Positions 1 through 12,000 of a stretch of DNA of 64,000 nucleotides are shown one piece after another. The stretch is from Laccaria trichodermophora (taxonomy: Eukaryota; Basidiomycota; Agaricomycetes; Agaricales; Hydnangiaceae). Where the stretch lies: the NCBI GenBank assembly GCA_018417955.1, contig JACTVC010000002.1, positions 3,162,001 through 3,226,000 of the forward strand. The letters run 5' to 3'. The position numbers and the translations under genes were made by a program. The notes beneath the pieces are model-generated. The model ran no database searches and was not told where the DNA came from. It saw only the letters and a list, made by a program, of their open reading frames with translations. Position 1 is the stretch's first letter. Every line of letters starts with the position of its first letter.

Positions 1-228
1 TGTGGCCATGCGTACTCCCAAACAGACGCGTTCAGACTCCCGTGCCACGAGGATCCACAACGCGTCGTTTGGAAGGAGCAACATCAGACCAAAAAGTGAA
101 CTCAACATGATGTATCTCCGTCATACATGATCTACAAGATGGTGGGTCGTCAGTACATGTAGAGACATGGATGGCCAGAACCAGACAGAACCTAGGAATG
201 TCTTACCGCAAGCTAACCAGAAGGCTTT

Positions 229-762
229 GTATACTATGGTTACCCCCTCCTTCGGTTGGACCTAACATTCGGTTCCCGCTGCAATTCTCCGCCGATTTCT
301 CTAGTTTTTTGCAAGAACACTCTAGCTATATCTATTTACATAGTCCTTGGTTTTTTTCCTGCAGAAAACGATGCAGAACAGAGGTAGGAGATATGGGTGG
401 TGTCACGCTCTGTAGGTCAGACTGTGAATCCTCTACAGGCGCACATATGTTGGAGCATTGTTGATCATGGCAAATCCGCGTAGTTCCCATATCCCTCAAG
501 GCACGCTTCCTGAGCATTTGGCGAAGCTTCCGATCATGAAAAACATGGTCCTCATCACAGAAGTGTTCTCCTGTCCTGCGTATAGTTTGTACTTGTCAAG
601 TGGAAGTGAGTTCTCCCCTGTATCCTGAATCCCCAGCCAAATCCCAGGCCATCAAGTTTGATCATGATGGCGTTTCTGTTCGGTTTGATGGGATCATCTG
701 TGACAACCAAACGTTAATTATAATTAGGTCCAACCGAAGAAGGGGGTAATTACGATAGTATA
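229..762. repeat. Imperfect inverted repeat, arms about 37 bp
   Basis: Left arm 229-265 and right arm 724-762 are reverse complements with a few mismatches. The shared core is CTTCGGTTGGACCTAA next to a run of C. They enclose about 460 bp without a coding signal. The similarity stops outside the arms, so this could be a small non-autonomous element or a decayed foldback. No target duplication was recognised. Confidence 0.5.
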
Positions 763-830
763 TGGCCATGGGACTCAGATCTAGAGTCGTTAGTCGGATC
801 AAAAATGAACCCAACTGTTTCCCACCATGT

Positions 831-1940
831 AAATCAGAACGTCCTGAGATACAAAATAGGCACGTGTCTTATTACTAATATGACTTTATAATAATTTCTA
901 CGAAATAATAGTACTTAATTATTCCTTGCTATGTTGAACCGGAAAGCTCCATCGCGGATCCAACATTCCAATGCCCAACTCCCACACAAGACGACGGGGA
1001 GCTGCAAGGGTCATTGACCCAAGTGAAGTTGGCCTTTGTTGAGGAGAAGCTGAGCGATGGGTGTACGAGGACCAAGGCACATTCGGTGAGTCCACGACGC
1101 GCAGAGAGAGAAGGCAGAGTGTTGGAAGAGAGGTGTGAGGACAGAGTGAGAGGTTACTCTTGAAGAATAGTGTGCGTATTTGAGAGAATTGACGTTTCGC
1201 AAAACCGAGCCACAAGGGAGGCAGCATTCTAAGAAGGTCAAGCGGGCACAAAACAGAAGGGCAAGTGTGGCGGATGGTGAGTCGAGTCACTTCGCGTGCG
1301 TTCGGCAAAGCCGAGACGTGCAGAGTCTATAAAAAGTATTTGTGGGGAGAAAGAATGAGGCCTGAGGCCGGCTAGGATGGATGGCTCATGCGCATGCGGC
1401 AGAACTAGATTAGAGATGATGGTTAGGAATGTGTCAGCGCGAGTTGACGAGAAGGCATGGAAAGCATGAGAACAGGACTCAGAAGATAGGCAAAAGATAG
1501 GTGTACATGCAGTCGCTAGTTGTTGATGAAAAATGAACAGCTGTACATGTTTACCACTATGTAAATCAGAAAGTCCTGAGAAATACTTAGATACAAGATA
1601 GACACGTGTCATTATTACTAATTATATGACTTTATAATACTTGACAAGCTTTAGACCCATGTCTACGCCACGATGCTCGCTGTGCTCGACCGTTGCTTCG
1701 ACACTGGTCACAGCTTGCCGGGGGCAAGCCCCCTGGACCCCCTGTGTTGAATCCAGCAAACGCCGCTCATGCGGCTCGAGGGTGTGAACTGCTTAGTAAG
1801 ATAAAGCTGAATTTGTCAGCCATCAATCTTTGTGTTTTCATATAGAAGAAGAGATTTAAATTTCCCATTCGTGGAAAGCATTTACACAAGACGAGGGAGC
1901 CGCAGGGGGTCATTGATACAAGTGAAATTGGCTTGGGGCA
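831..1940. repeat. Diverged direct duplication
   Basis: Segment 831-905 (ATGTAAATCAGAACGTCCTG...) recurs at 1557-1640, and segment 981-1034 (CACAAGACGACGGGGAGC...) recurs at 1884-1936 in the same order. The spacing between the two blocks is about 75 bp in the first copy and about 245 bp in the second, which carries the GC-rich insert. This is an old duplication or two copies of one dispersed repeat. Confidence 0.55.
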
Positions 1941-2214
1941 CGGCATCCATATACATACTCTACAACCCTCCGAGCCCCCGCTGCTACGGTAGAAAGAAGA
2001 CGGAGCTCCTTGTCAGAAGAAATAAATTTCTTTTCAACACCGCACTCACCAAAATAAGTGGTGGTTGGTACTGAAGTGGAACGGTAACAGACGAGCAGTG
2101 TTCAACTAGTACTCGCTCCACTTTGGAGATTGGAACTCGCAAGGTCACCGAGTGGAAAGGATAACATACGCTAAATTCAAGTCGGTGAGCGAAAAATTTC
2201 TCGTGAGAAATACC

Positions 2215-5200
2215 TTAACTTACTCGGTCAATTGGTAGGACATGAATTACGTCTTCGTAACCTTCCAACCTGAAAGGGGTTAAAGCAAAATGACAGATGA
2301 CTTTCGAGAGCGCAATCAAATGGACATATGTGGCTGCTTTTTGACACAAGAAGCCTCCAGCAAAGCCAAATTTCTTGTATGGGTCAGCTCGATCCACACG
2401 GTTTGGGACCATTGGGACATGTTCTTGAACAATCAGGTAGCAACAAGACACATTTTTTCCACCTGAGGTCTGGTGTGTATGTTGAAAAATTTTTGTCACC
2501 TTGCCTGCACGATGTGTTTCCATACCATCCAGGTTAGGTGATTCGAATATGATGGCACTATTTCGAGAAGCCGGTGAAAAACAGGTGGCGTAAGAGACAC
2601 CATGGCTGGAGATCTCTTCAACTGCATGTGCGTCTGCGGGGATAAGGGCACCTGGGTCGGACCATTCAATATGGGTACGTAAGAGCTGATAATGATCATC
2701 TTCGAGCGTAATAGGTCTCGCCTTGGATGTCGTTGAGTATTCTGGAGTGGAAGGGTCCAGCAATGCAGCACGTCGAAATCCGCGAATGTCTTCTTGCTCT
2801 ATGCATTTCATGGTGTCGACCATTTCGACCACTGTTTGATGTATATCCTCATCATCCACAAGGATACCACGAAGATTGGCAGCCCATGCCGACGTCTTCA
2901 CCAAAGTACATTCCAACTGACCTGAAAGTTTAAATTTAAATCAGCCTAAATTGTGTGGTCTCGACCTGTAAATATCACAGACCTATCTTTTGATTTGTGT
3001 TCAGGCGATGCAGAAAGTTGATATAACGTTCATAGTACATTGAGGTGCGTGGATGATTGGGTCCAAACAAATGCATGAAGTCTCCAAGATGCAAGGCAGC
3101 GTGATGCACAGGCCGGAGGGGATGATTTGGGAACAATGTCTGCACCCCAGTCAGGTAACGCAGCATGAGTTTGTTGTAATCGTCAACTTGATTTGGAGAG
3201 GAAACACGCATATTCGCAATACGAACAGCACTGACGAGGTCCATAAAATTTTCAAGAAGCGCCTGCTTACGGCCCGTATCCTCTTGCCAAAGGCGTATAA
3301 GGGTGATTGGTAAATGAATAGTGCAAATCACTCGCCAGTTATCTGCACTGAGTTTGCCCCGTTCCTTTGTACCCCAATTTGGCGGGGCAGGGCTGACCCA
3401 GGAAGGGAGTTGTGTGACCCTCATATCTGCCCAGATCTCGTTCATGACATCTAATGCGAGAACCACCTGTCCTGTTTCCTTCGGCGGGGCAAGGCTGTGA
3501 AGGGTGCGATATTTTTCCGGATCTCCGTCAATCTGGTGGCCGTTTAGTGCGGCGAAGGAGACGCGATGTAGGAGGCTCACCGACGCAAAAATGGAATCCA
3601 ATAGGGTACGCTTCGTTGCCTTGGCATTGCCGATGTCGATGCCGCCAATACTCAGCGCCTCCTGAAGCTGGCGGAACATGCTAATGGTGCCCTGCTTAAA
3701 TGCTTGCATGCGGCTCCGTACTTTCTCGTCTTTGTTTGTGATATGTCAGATCACACGCTTGAAAGCGGAAGTCAAGTTTATTTGGCCAGCCGTTGCTTCA
3801 TTCTGGGCAACGTCTTTTTCTGGCCCTTGGTGAGCATGTGCCGCTTCATGAGGGGCTACGCCTCCTTCCTCTGCGTCGTCATCGCTGGAAGATCCGGAAG
3901 AGCTCTCTCCGTCATTATCACTCTCGCTTTCACTTCCTAAGATTACAGAGGAGAGATCCTCAAGTAAACTTGTTCCGGTGTCCATACTGTCGCCTTCGTG
4001 GAGTAGCAATGAATGTACGGTTGGGTCATCAATGCTACTTCACTAAAAAGCAAGATTAAGTCCAGCTGAAGATGCATGGATCCCTATGACTTACCCAATA
4101 ACAAATATTCTTGGCAAGCACTACCTTCGTTCCAGCCACCAATTTGCGGCCGTCACCGCGGATGCCTTCTGCCTGGCAGAAGCCATAGAGGACGCTTCGA
4201 TGCAGATCTAGTAGCTGATAAAATAGTCTCGGCTTGTTCTTCCAGATCAAATGCCGACATAAATCTAGCTCTTTCTTGGACGGCATACGAACTGCGCGAG
4301 GAGAGGGCCGGGTGACCAGACCGTCACCTCCGACCTTCACATTGACATCAATCCGAAACAGGCGGCGAGTGTGGTTAGGGTAAAGATTGAGGTCGAGGCA
4401 ATGAACGGAGTCAATGATAGCATAACGAATCGGATCAAAATAAGGAAGTTCCAAGAGCGGTGACCATCGCAAGCCGCAAGCATGAAATATAGACGTTCAA
4501 TTATCCTCGCTCTGTGCGTCTTTCCAAAGCCTGGAAAATATACGGATAAGATCGAGATCCTTCTCTGGCCACTCACTGCGATCCAAGATTTCTATATCAT
4601 CGATATCGAGGTCGCAGAAAGTGCAAAAATAGTGAGCCTTGCTGGCTCCTGGAAGACCCAGGATCTGACGAAGCGCGAGCATGTCAGCGATGACTGGCAC
4701 GAGCATCCCCTTGTACAGCCTTCTGAGGCGGTACTTGTAGGTGCGAGTGAAAAATATGCCAGGATGCCAAAAATCTTGAAGATCGTTGACAACGAGTTGT
4801 AAATATGGATTGATCTCATCTTTGGAGGGCTTGTGAGGTCCTTGTATGACTCCGACAAGAAGCATATTTTCTTGGAGAAAGCGGAGATGTGGTGGCAAGT
4901 TTACACAAAATATCCAAACTCCTGTTGACGACACTGATTGCTTCGCAGTTTTCATTCCAAAGGGATCGAAGCTGTCAACAGAAAAACCAAAGATAACGCG
5001 CCCCTCGCTCAGTTTACCTGGTAGGAAAGGAGCACCACCGCTGTCCTTCAAGTTGTTGAATATTGGTGATTGCCATATATCATCAATTGGGGCATTTGGA
5101 TCTCCCCGTGCGCCTTGAGGGTAGCTTTCCAATATATCCTCCATTCCCTTTCGTGATATTAGTCGCCCAAGCCACGACTTGAGGTCCTGGTGATGATACT

Positions 5201-6361
5201 TGGCGCGAGGTGATAACCTTATCCTGCCACCACCAAGGACTCTCTCGGTCCACAGAGGAGTGTCGCAAGGGGAGCTTGAAGGTGTTTTCCTGAATGAGCA
5301 GTGTGATGCCGTAGAATGCGAGTTCCTGGAAGGGGCGCCACTGAGATCATATGGGTACAGGCAATGGCATGTGGGACACGACACAAATTTGCGAAGGATA
5401 GGGTCTATGTCGAAATGAGATGACGCAGGTCTCGGGTCCTTAGGTATCAGACTCACAACGTCGGACAGTAGCCCTGCTGAATGAGCAAAGCCACGAAGGC
5501 CGGCAAGATGAACCCTAAGAGCCCTGCGAGGGGTGAAATAAATGTTTTCTAGTACGAGTGATACCAATGATGCAGCCCTCACTAAAGGATTCCAGGGGCC
5601 ACAGTGATAAAAATGAGATGCTGAAAAAGCCGTCATGAGCCTGTGCAAAAAGCAAAAACAACAAAGTTGAAAGATTCACCAGTGTTGACAACAACCTTTC
5701 CAAGATTCAAGCATTCTCTTTGTTGATCCCATTCGACTTGCTTCTCTTTTTCCAGTTGTCGAAGCCCATCGTAGATTCGATCAATCAGACCTTCAACGTC
5801 GTCGGATAGGTCCAAAGTCAAAAACAGTGAAAGGAGCTCGCAATATCGACTCTGAGTATCTAAGAAGGCGCGGTTCGCCCCAATGGATGACTGCAACCGA
5901 TGAAGGCCAGTATTGGGTTGAATGAGCTCCAGGTCAGAGCGTTGCGTGAATTCTCCGTTGTACTGTGGGATGTTTACAAAGACTAATGGGTGTGTGGGGT
6001 TGGTCACAGGAAAATCCGAAATGATGTCGATTTCTTGAGTCATGATACCGAGCCAGTTGCTTGGCTCTGAATTTGAGCTTGCTCTTGGGGCAAGGCTGGT
6101 CGATTGAACGACCACAGAGCGGTCTCCAGCGGATCTCGAAAGATGTTTTCGGAAAGGCCGACCGGAGGGTCCACCAGATCTAGCAAGTCTCTGGTCATCC
6201 AGGCGATGATTGTCTCAAGTGCTTCTGGCTTGAATAACACCCGGACCATCGTAGTCTCTGGTTATGGGGTTGTATACAGTGCAATGAGAACGACAGGTGC
6301 AAAGGACTGTTTTAGACCGTATGCGAGGTTGAGTAGCCAAGGGGAGACCTTGGCCACTCAT
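2215..6361 (-). pseudogene. Tnp2-type (CACTA/En-Spm class) transposase, inactivated
   Basis: The conceptual protein follows the layout I know from basidiomycete Tnp2 transposases. An N-terminal cysteine cluster (CTCRSHC) is followed by an acidic and heptad-rich stretch, then the Tnp2 core (FGFSVDSFDPFGMKTAKQS, later HYFCTFCDLDIDD and LPYFDPIRYAIIDSVH). The C-terminal block has LPSWVSPAPPNWGTKERGKL, PVHHAALHLGDF and YYERYINFLHRLNTNQKIG, with a final module starting LECTLVKTSAWAANLR. Three introns fit frame and splice consensus on the minus strand: 5621-5679, 4043-4094 and 2922-2982. Outside them the frame is continuous except for four TGA codons at 6215-6217, 4497-4499, 4040-4042 and 3746-3748. 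At three of them the family pattern continues straight across the stop. Each could be a former CGA, so the copy looks killed by C-to-T transitions rather than frameshifts. No convincing CACTA termini were found. The start at 6361 is the ATG before the cysteine cluster and may not be the true one. Confidence 0.85.
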
Positions 6362-6439
6362 TCCAAAATACGAGGTGATTATAATGCAAGGGGAGTCGTG
6401 CGGATCCACAAATCGATATTGAGATGAGATATTGATCAA

Positions 6440-7097
6440 TGAGTAACTAGTCTGATCGCGAATCCAGCACTTCGTCTAGATCTTAAAATCACTTCAAAAT
6501 AATTAAAAGAACTCCATTTTTTTAGATTTGAATTCGTATCGATTACGGCCTATACTAGGAATCATATTATCGCCACCAACGTCCGTTGAAGAAGTGAAAA
6601 ATATCTGAAGTACACTTCGAAGCAACGCACACATCAATTGTCAAACACCATATCCAAAGGTATAAGAGCATCGGGCGGATCCAACCAACGCCAAACCAAG
6701 ATCCTGAGCCATCGATTCACCCTTGAAAAGCAGAGAACCAACTCCCCATGCATGAAAATCGTCACATTTTTCCTTGATGACAAGAACGAGGTGGCATCGA
6801 CAATTTGATCCTTCTTTACAAAGGAAGATGGTTTAGTAAAGCAAGCCATTACGACCGCAATGCAGGAAATGATGATGATGATGGCAAGAAAGAAAATGGC
6901 CTAGTCAAGCGGGCCGTGAGTGAGTATGTTGAAGCAAACATATAATGTCCATACTGTTATTTTGCCATCAGTTGGTGCCAACTTTCATTGTCTAAACGTG
7001 TAGGGAGTGGCGAACACCATAATTTCACCTGTATCTCCTGTCGCAGCTGCTATGAAGGAGACTCCATCATCATCTTTAGCCTGGAGAACCCATGTTA
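6440..7097. other. Intergenic, no supported gene
   Basis: A 71-codon frame on the minus strand (6634-6849) is the only sizeable ORF and matches nothing I recognise. The sequence grows AT-rich towards the E1 boundary at 7098. It may hold a 5' remnant of the Tnp2 element, but no terminal repeat could be identified. Confidence 0.5.
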
Positions 7098-8542
7098 CTT
7101 GTGGGTGTGGGCCAGTGCTATGCATGGCATGTATGAGTCCTTCCTGTGGACTCTAAATTTAATTGTAGGAAATTGGTCATGTGACCACCCTCCTGACATC
7201 CCATCAGCTGCAATGTCATGTAATCACTTTATGATTTTCTGAGTTTTGTTCTATATTTGCAAATCGACCCTGAGCCCTGAGCCTAGCCATCAATATTTTA
7301 GCAGTGATGTGTACTATTCTTATTTTTCCTTTTTCCTTTTTTTTGATTTGATTTTATAGCAATTTTTTCCAATTTTATAACTATTTTTCTGTTTATGGTA
7401 AAATATTTCCATTGTGGGTGTGGGCCAGTGCTTTGCATGGCATGTATGAGTCCTTCCTATGGACTCTGAATTTATGTAATCATTTTATGATTTTCTGAGT
7501 TTTGTTCTATATTTGCAAATGGACCCTGAGCCCTGAGCCTAGCCATCAATATTTTAGCAGCAATGTGTACTATTCTTTTTTTTCCTTTTTTTTTTTTTTT
7601 TTTTTTTGATTTTATAGCAATTTTTTTCCTTTTTTATAACTATTTTTCTGTTTATAGTAAAATATTCCCACAGTCCTGTTTGCATATATCTCAAGAAAGA
7701 AGATAGTTAGTTATATTTTGTGACCTATAATAGCATGCTCTATATATCTGTGGTAAATTTCCTTTTTGGGTTAAAATTCCCACAGTAGCAGAAACACAGC
7801 CTCTTACTTAGCTCCATTAACAAAAATTGTAGCCCCTTTCCTTACCTTTACAAATATGTATAAATAATGTCATGCAGACCATTCCTCATTGAGAAAAACA
7901 CAAAATACTGAAAAAATTGGACACTTTTTGGAAATTGTCATGCATTTTTGACCAATATCTCAAAGAGCAAGAAGGCTGGTCTGATGATATAGTCATATTG
8001 CATAATATAATAATATTTTTACATAATTATCTTAATTTTCCATATTTAAATATGGACCCTGAACACTGGACACAGCCCCTCTACATCATGGCAACAGAAA
8101 AAGTATCATTTTTATTTTTTTACTCATTTTTTTCTGATTTGCTAGCTATTTTTCTTACATTGTTCTATATTTAGATATGAACCCTGAACCCTGAACACAG
8201 CCCCTTCAACACCATGGCAACAGAGAAGATCCCTCTTAATTTTTGACTATTTTTTTGTGATTTTCTAGCAACTTTTAGCTGGTTTCTATATTTAGATATT
8301 GACCCTGAACCCTGAACACAGCATCTCCAACTTACTAAGCAATATGTTGATTTTCTACACATTTTTTGCCATTTTATTTGCCATTTTTGCTGATTTTATG
8401 GCTGCTTTTCTGCTTAAGAGAAAAGGTTCCCGCGGTGATGAAAGGTAAATCAATCAATCAATCAATGAATCAATGAAAAATTTGCCTAAGTTCTCAGTTG
8501 ATAAAGAATGAGTCTTACTCGTAAACTCGTAAGGACTCATAA
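7098..8542 (+). mobile_element. E1: non-coding AT-rich element with 3' hairpin
   Basis: E1 aligns along its whole length with E5 (61290-62453). Both begin CTTGTGGGTGTGGGCCAG and end at the hairpin GAGTCTTAC-TCGTAAACTC-GTAAGGACTC followed by ATAA. E1 additionally carries a tandem duplication of its first part (a second start at about 7412). The interior consists of T-rich blocks (TTTTCTGATTTT) alternating with CCCTGAACCCTGAACAC boxes at about 120-bp spacing, and a short TCAA microsatellite precedes the hairpin (8508-8540). There is no coding capacity. The flanking bases, A before CTTGTG and T after ATAA, agree with insertion between A and T. Confidence 0.7.
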
Positions 8543-9078
8543 TCACATTTCTGGTCTTTAATGTTGCTATACTATTGTAGAGGCTGTGTTCAGGGTCCAG
8601 TGTACACTTCCAAATATGGCAATCTGCCCAAATATAGCCAGAAAATGTTGTCTACAAGTTTCTTTATGTTTTCTTTAATGTCCAGCTATTTGCTCCAAGT
8701 GCTTTTTTGTGCTGTCTCTATTTTTAGATATGGACCCTGAACACAGCCCCTTCAACACCATGGCAACAAAGAATATCACTTTTATTTTTGGGTATTTTTT
8801 CTCATTTTCTGGGAGTTTTTACCTCATTTCTATATTTAGATATTGACCCTGAACACAGCCTCCCCAACTTACTGATCAATATTCTGATTTTTACATATTT
8901 TTTCCCAATTTTCTAGTTATTTCCCCCAATTTTATGGCTGCTTTTTTGTTTAAGGGAAAAAGTTCCCGCGGTGATGAAAGGTAAATCAATGAATCAATCA
9001 ATGAATGAATGAAAATTTTGCCTAAGTCCTCAGTTGATAAAGAATGAGTCTTACTCGTAAACTCGTAAGGACTCATAA
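8543..9078 (+). mobile_element. E1b: second, rearranged E1-family 3' part
   Basis: From 8690 on the sequence repeats the last part of E1 (CCCTGAACAC boxes, AAGTTCCCGCGGTGATGAAA, TCAA/TGAA microsatellite). It ends at an identical hairpin, 9044-9076, followed by AA. A piece near 8580-8620 (GGCTGTGTTCAGGGTCC) is the same box in reverse orientation, so this copy is rearranged or composite. Its right end at 9078 meets the coding sequence of the JmjC-like gene directly, which fixes the element end to within a few bases. Confidence 0.65.
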
Positions 9079-12000
9079 TCAGGATCCTCCGCAATAGATG
9101 ACGAGAGGGAATATGCTCCGTGTTTGTTAAAAACTTGTTGAGAACAAAGGCATGTACAACGCCTTGCAGAGTCTCCTGCATAAGATACGAGGAATAGTAA
9201 TGACCGCCCTGTGCAATCACATCATCTATGCCATATACCCAATGTGCAGAATTGGGCAGCATATGACTGCAATATCATGAGATAATGCCATGATTATCAA
9301 CACAACACTCACAGTTCATCACCAGGCCGAAGAACAACAGCCTCAAAGTCATACTTGATATCCTTGGGCTTCCCAGAGAGAGAAAAACCATCTTCATCCA
9401 TGTAGAAGTCAATTGAAGAGAGTTTTTTCGAATCTTGTGGTCTCAAGAAGGCCCACAGTTTTCGTCCAACTTTAGTGCCATATCTTGTGTTAAACCCATC
9501 GCAGTCAATGTGGAGAAAAGTGAGAACATGCTTAAGACCGGCAATACCCCATTCACGGTCCTGGGTTGGGAAGGGTCCATGAAGCGGAATTCTGTGGGTC
9601 CCACGGGTAACATTCCATGCAACAGCATCTGTTTCATAATTGTTTGAAGGACGATAGGAAGACCACATGGGGAGGTCAAGTCCATTCAAAATCTTGCCAG
9701 TGCTCGAGGCATTCTCAAGAAGGTCTTTAACATGGCCACTGACGACAGAGGGAACACAGTCAGTCCCTGGGTTGATGACTGAGAAGTCTATAACAATGAT
9801 TTAGATTATTAGACCAAAAATATATATATATAAGTTCAAACGAACCGGTAATGGAGATCTGTGCAGTCATGGAACCAACAACGGTGCGAAGGCCTTTGGC
9901 ATCAAACTGCATCTTTTCATCAAAGGGGAGCCCAGTGACGACGACCTGTTTATGGCGCATTTTGTTCTGGATGTCTGAGGCAGACATGGTCGAAAAGTCT
10001 TGATGATGCAATTTTGCCAGACAAGATTTTTGCGGATCCACGATGTGAGGAGGACGACCCTCAATGTAACCATCATAAACAAGTTCCATAAACTCTTGGA
10101 ACCGGTCATTGAAGACACCATGCTGAATGATAAAATATAAATGATTATTAAAACTCATAAACAAGTTTGACATGTACATGGAATTCTGGCGTGAATTCAT
10201 GAGGATTGCCATCAATATCGTAAACTGTGAATGACCGGTCACAGACAATGCGAGGAGCTTCTTCTTTACTAAGAGAAATCTCTTCGTCCTTGCCCTGTAA
10301 AGCTGATTAGCATGGACAAGACTGAAATGAAATGAAACACACATAATCGTGCAGTATTGCAGGTTCAAACATTGAGAGAAACTCATCAACATTGATTGGC
10401 TTATCTGGAGAATTCCCAATAGAACTGAATCGAGAGCGTTTCCTAGGATTATCCTCACCACCAGTCACTTGGGAACCCTCCGCTTTGGGTCCCTTAGTGT
10501 CTACCTTTGATGAGCCAACCCTGGGTTTCTTCAAGTTTCCAGGATCACCCCTTCCACCCCTGTTGCCTGAGGTATTCCCAATAGGCTTCTTGACACCACT
10601 GTCTGTAGACTCATCTGACGATGACAATGAAGATTCTGGCAATGATGAGCTTCAGCAGAAAACAAAAGCAAAAAACACAGCTCCTGCCTCACCTTCATCG
10701 TTGGTATTGTCATTGTCAGACAGTTGCACCTCAGGATTTGTTTTTTTCGCAGGCCTAGCTGGCGAATGCTCTAGAATACAGTAAACATTGATTATTATCG
10801 GATCATAAATGCAAGAAAAAGGTAACATGTCAACCCACCAGAATCTTCGTCTTCAGATGACGATGATAATTCACTAAGGGCGCCCATCTCAATATCTTCT
10901 TCGCCTGAAAGATTTTTTCCCAACACATTGAGTGGGAGGGAGATATGAGAGGGATTAACAGTCCCAAGGTGAGGGGATAATATGGGTCGGGATTGAAAAA
11001 CTGAATTGAGAACTGAGGCCAATGAAGTTTCTAGACTTTCTGGCATTGGTGAACCACCATCAGGGTCAGGGGTAGAGGGCAATTCAGGACGTTTGGAGGT
11101 GGGTAATGGTGTGGGGAGCATTGGGGAATCACCATCATGGTCCATTGGAGCTTCAAGATGCTCTTCATTGATGCAAGATGCATTGTCCTTAATTGATGTT
11201 GAACGTTGAGTGTTGGGGATGACTGAGGCTTCTGGCATGGGCCCACTAACTTGTATGTCTGGAGTAAGGGTGTTGGAGGCACCTTCTATTGCTAATTGCC
11301 TCCCAACAGCCAAACCAGGCTGTAATGGTGTTGAAGAAGAAGAGGGCTGGGCTGTAAATACAACAAAGAATAAATAAATGAAGTTTGAAAAGCGTCTAAC
11401 ATTTCTCACCTAAAGGGGTGCAAAACATGCGACAATCATGGGGGTTGTTGGATGCTGCCTCTATCTCGGCCCACGGCAATCTTGACACCAGTTGTGTTAA
11501 AGCTTCATGAGGTGTGATAGTCACATCAGCAAGCGCTATAAGAGAACGCCAGATGGATCTCTCAATTTTAAGCACGAGGGGTGTCTTCCGAGGAGTTAAC
11601 TCTGCAAAGGCTTCAAGAACGAGCCGACGATTATAAGACCTGGTGATTATCCGGAATGGAAAGAGCAAATAGAAAGGAGTCAGGAGCAGTGCTAATTGCA
11701 GAGGTGTCCCTAGTTGGTGGAGGGTGTGCAAAGCTGTCTCTCCATCAAGTAAATCTTGCAAGTAGTAAGTCCCCTCCTCTTGATCATTGATGAATTCATC
11801 TGTAGAGGTCTCGTCTTTGAAGATGCTGAGAGATATGAGTATCGGATATCAATGTAACATGAGTCTAACGCACCGGAGACGGTCATTTAAAATATCAGGA
11901 TAGTCAGGCAGAGACCCATCTCGGAATTGGGTCATCTTGAGGTAGTAAAGATGCAGAGCAGCTTGAAGAAAGTTGTCGACAACATTCATGTAGCCTGCTT

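Larger units (their letters stand above)
1..2214. other. No supported gene; degenerate repeats
   Basis: Open frames here are short (at most about 130 codons), overlap on both strands and show no family motif or consistent intron structure, so I annotate no gene. The stretch holds an inverted repeat (229-762) and a duplicated segment (831-1940). A GC-rich block around 1710-1780 contains the self-complementary GGGGGCAAGCCCCC and then CCGCTCATGCGGCTCGAG. That looks like a dispersed repeat fragment, but I cannot name it. Confidence 0.6.

Noticed and set aside
171..464. 97-codon plus-strand frame and its minus-strand partner
   Set aside because: No motif or splice support, and the frame lies across the arm of an inverted repeat.
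4482..5418. Plus-strand frames inside the transposase pseudogene
   Set aside because: They are shadows of the Tnp2 reading frame, which has clear family motifs on the other strand.
2215..6440. Complete CACTA element with terminal repeats around the transposase
   Set aside because: CACT/AGTG words near both sides do not form a convincing inverted pair or a 3-bp duplication, so element boundaries are not annotated.
7098..8542. CCCTGAA repeats as telomeric DNA
   Set aside because: The usual fungal telomere unit is TTAGGG/CCCTAA. Here CCCTGAA occurs singly or doubled inside a 120-bp unit, not as a long perfect array.
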